A stretch of DNA of 5,026 nt, taken from NCBI GenBank assembly GCA_002391065.1, contig DGRP01000043.1, positions 1 through 5,026 on the forward strand, given 5' to 3'. The position numbers and the translations under genes were made by a program. Shown one piece after another: positions 4,853 to 5,026 of the stretch (its first letter is position 1; every line of letters starts with the position of its first letter). The notes below the pieces were generated by a model. It saw only the letters and a program-made list of their open reading frames with translations. It was not told where the DNA came from and ran no database searches. Origin of the DNA: Ruminococcus sp. UBA4385. GTDB taxonomy: Bacteria; Bacillota_A; Clostridia; Oscillospirales; Ruminococcaceae.

Positions 4853-5026
4853 CAAGTTGAATTACAGCATTGAGCCGTTAAGGCAATACCGCACCACTCA
4901 TGTGCGTCAGTATGCGCAGCCTCAACTTGCGTTGAGGCACAGATTTTCGTCAGATCGCCTGAATTCGACGCAGGCTTGCAAGCGAAGTTCACTTCGCTTT
5001 ACGCAGCGTCAAGGAGAATTGACGTC
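4853..5026. repeat. Dense cluster of inverted repeats, running off the window
   Basis: No gene is visible here. Small perfect inverted repeats follow one another: cgcac/gtgcg (4890-4906, 5-bp stem), gcctcaa/ttgaggc (4919-4938, 7 bp), aagcgaag/cttcgctt with loop ttca (4980-4999, 8 bp), and cgtcaa/ttgacg (5007-5024, 6 bp). The third is bracketed by gacgc (4967-4971) and gcgtc (5006-5010), and the 10-base palindrome gcttgcaagc covers 4974-4983. This modular pattern suggests a dispersed palindromic repeat or MITE-like element, or a structured leader of the cysteine-rich gene transcribed to the left. No convincing promoter for that gene was found in it. The element's right boundary lies outside the window. 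Confidence 0.6.

Noticed and set aside
4867..5026. CRISPR array
   Set aside because: The right-edge elements are different hairpins of varied length, not identical direct repeats with regular spacers.

Overview
This window looks like chromosomal DNA from a low-to-moderate G+C Clostridia (Firmicutes), most probably a Ruminococcus-like member of the Oscillospiraceae. The basis is the clostridial style of LeuB, a four-cysteine TSCPD-type small protein, a cysteine-rich DSC/DCLEDL protein of a type I associate with Clostridia, consensus SigA promoters and strong AGGAGG-type ribosome binding sites. The genus is an inference from memory of these families and was not searched.

Layout. The left edge holds a tRNA-Gly(UCC) gene on the minus strand, diverging from leuB on the plus strand. 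The intergenic gap carries two back-to-back perfect promoters, each TTGACA-N17-TATAAT. leuB (3-isopropylmalate dehydrogenase, leucine biosynthesis) is alone on its transcript and ends in a strong 12-bp-stem terminator. Everything from there to about 4840 is on the minus strand.

A compact three-gene operon (3236 down to 1420) encodes, in transcription order, a four-cysteine TSCPD-like protein, an OhrR-type MarR regulator with the peroxide-sensing cysteine and a possible resolving cysteine, and a CDF cation exporter whose membrane metal site reads N-D-D-D, as in proposed Mn(II) exporters. An A+T palindrome containing a CAATTAAATTT core, close to the known OhrR operator, lies just upstream. I read this as a candidate peroxide-responsive, autoregulated metal-efflux unit with no Ohr peroxidase beside it.

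Upstream of the operon is an intact, well-expressed-looking gene for a protein with the layout of a metallophosphoesterase in which the metal-binding motifs I could align have been replaced: a probable pseudoenzyme. It has its own perfect promoter and an unusually short leader. The next gene upstream encodes a 250-residue protein with 13 cysteines and no assigned function; it ends at a 10-bp-stem terminator. The right edge (about 4853-5026) has no gene and is packed with small inverted repeats that run off the window. This stretch is also the probable leader or promoter region of the cysteine-rich gene.
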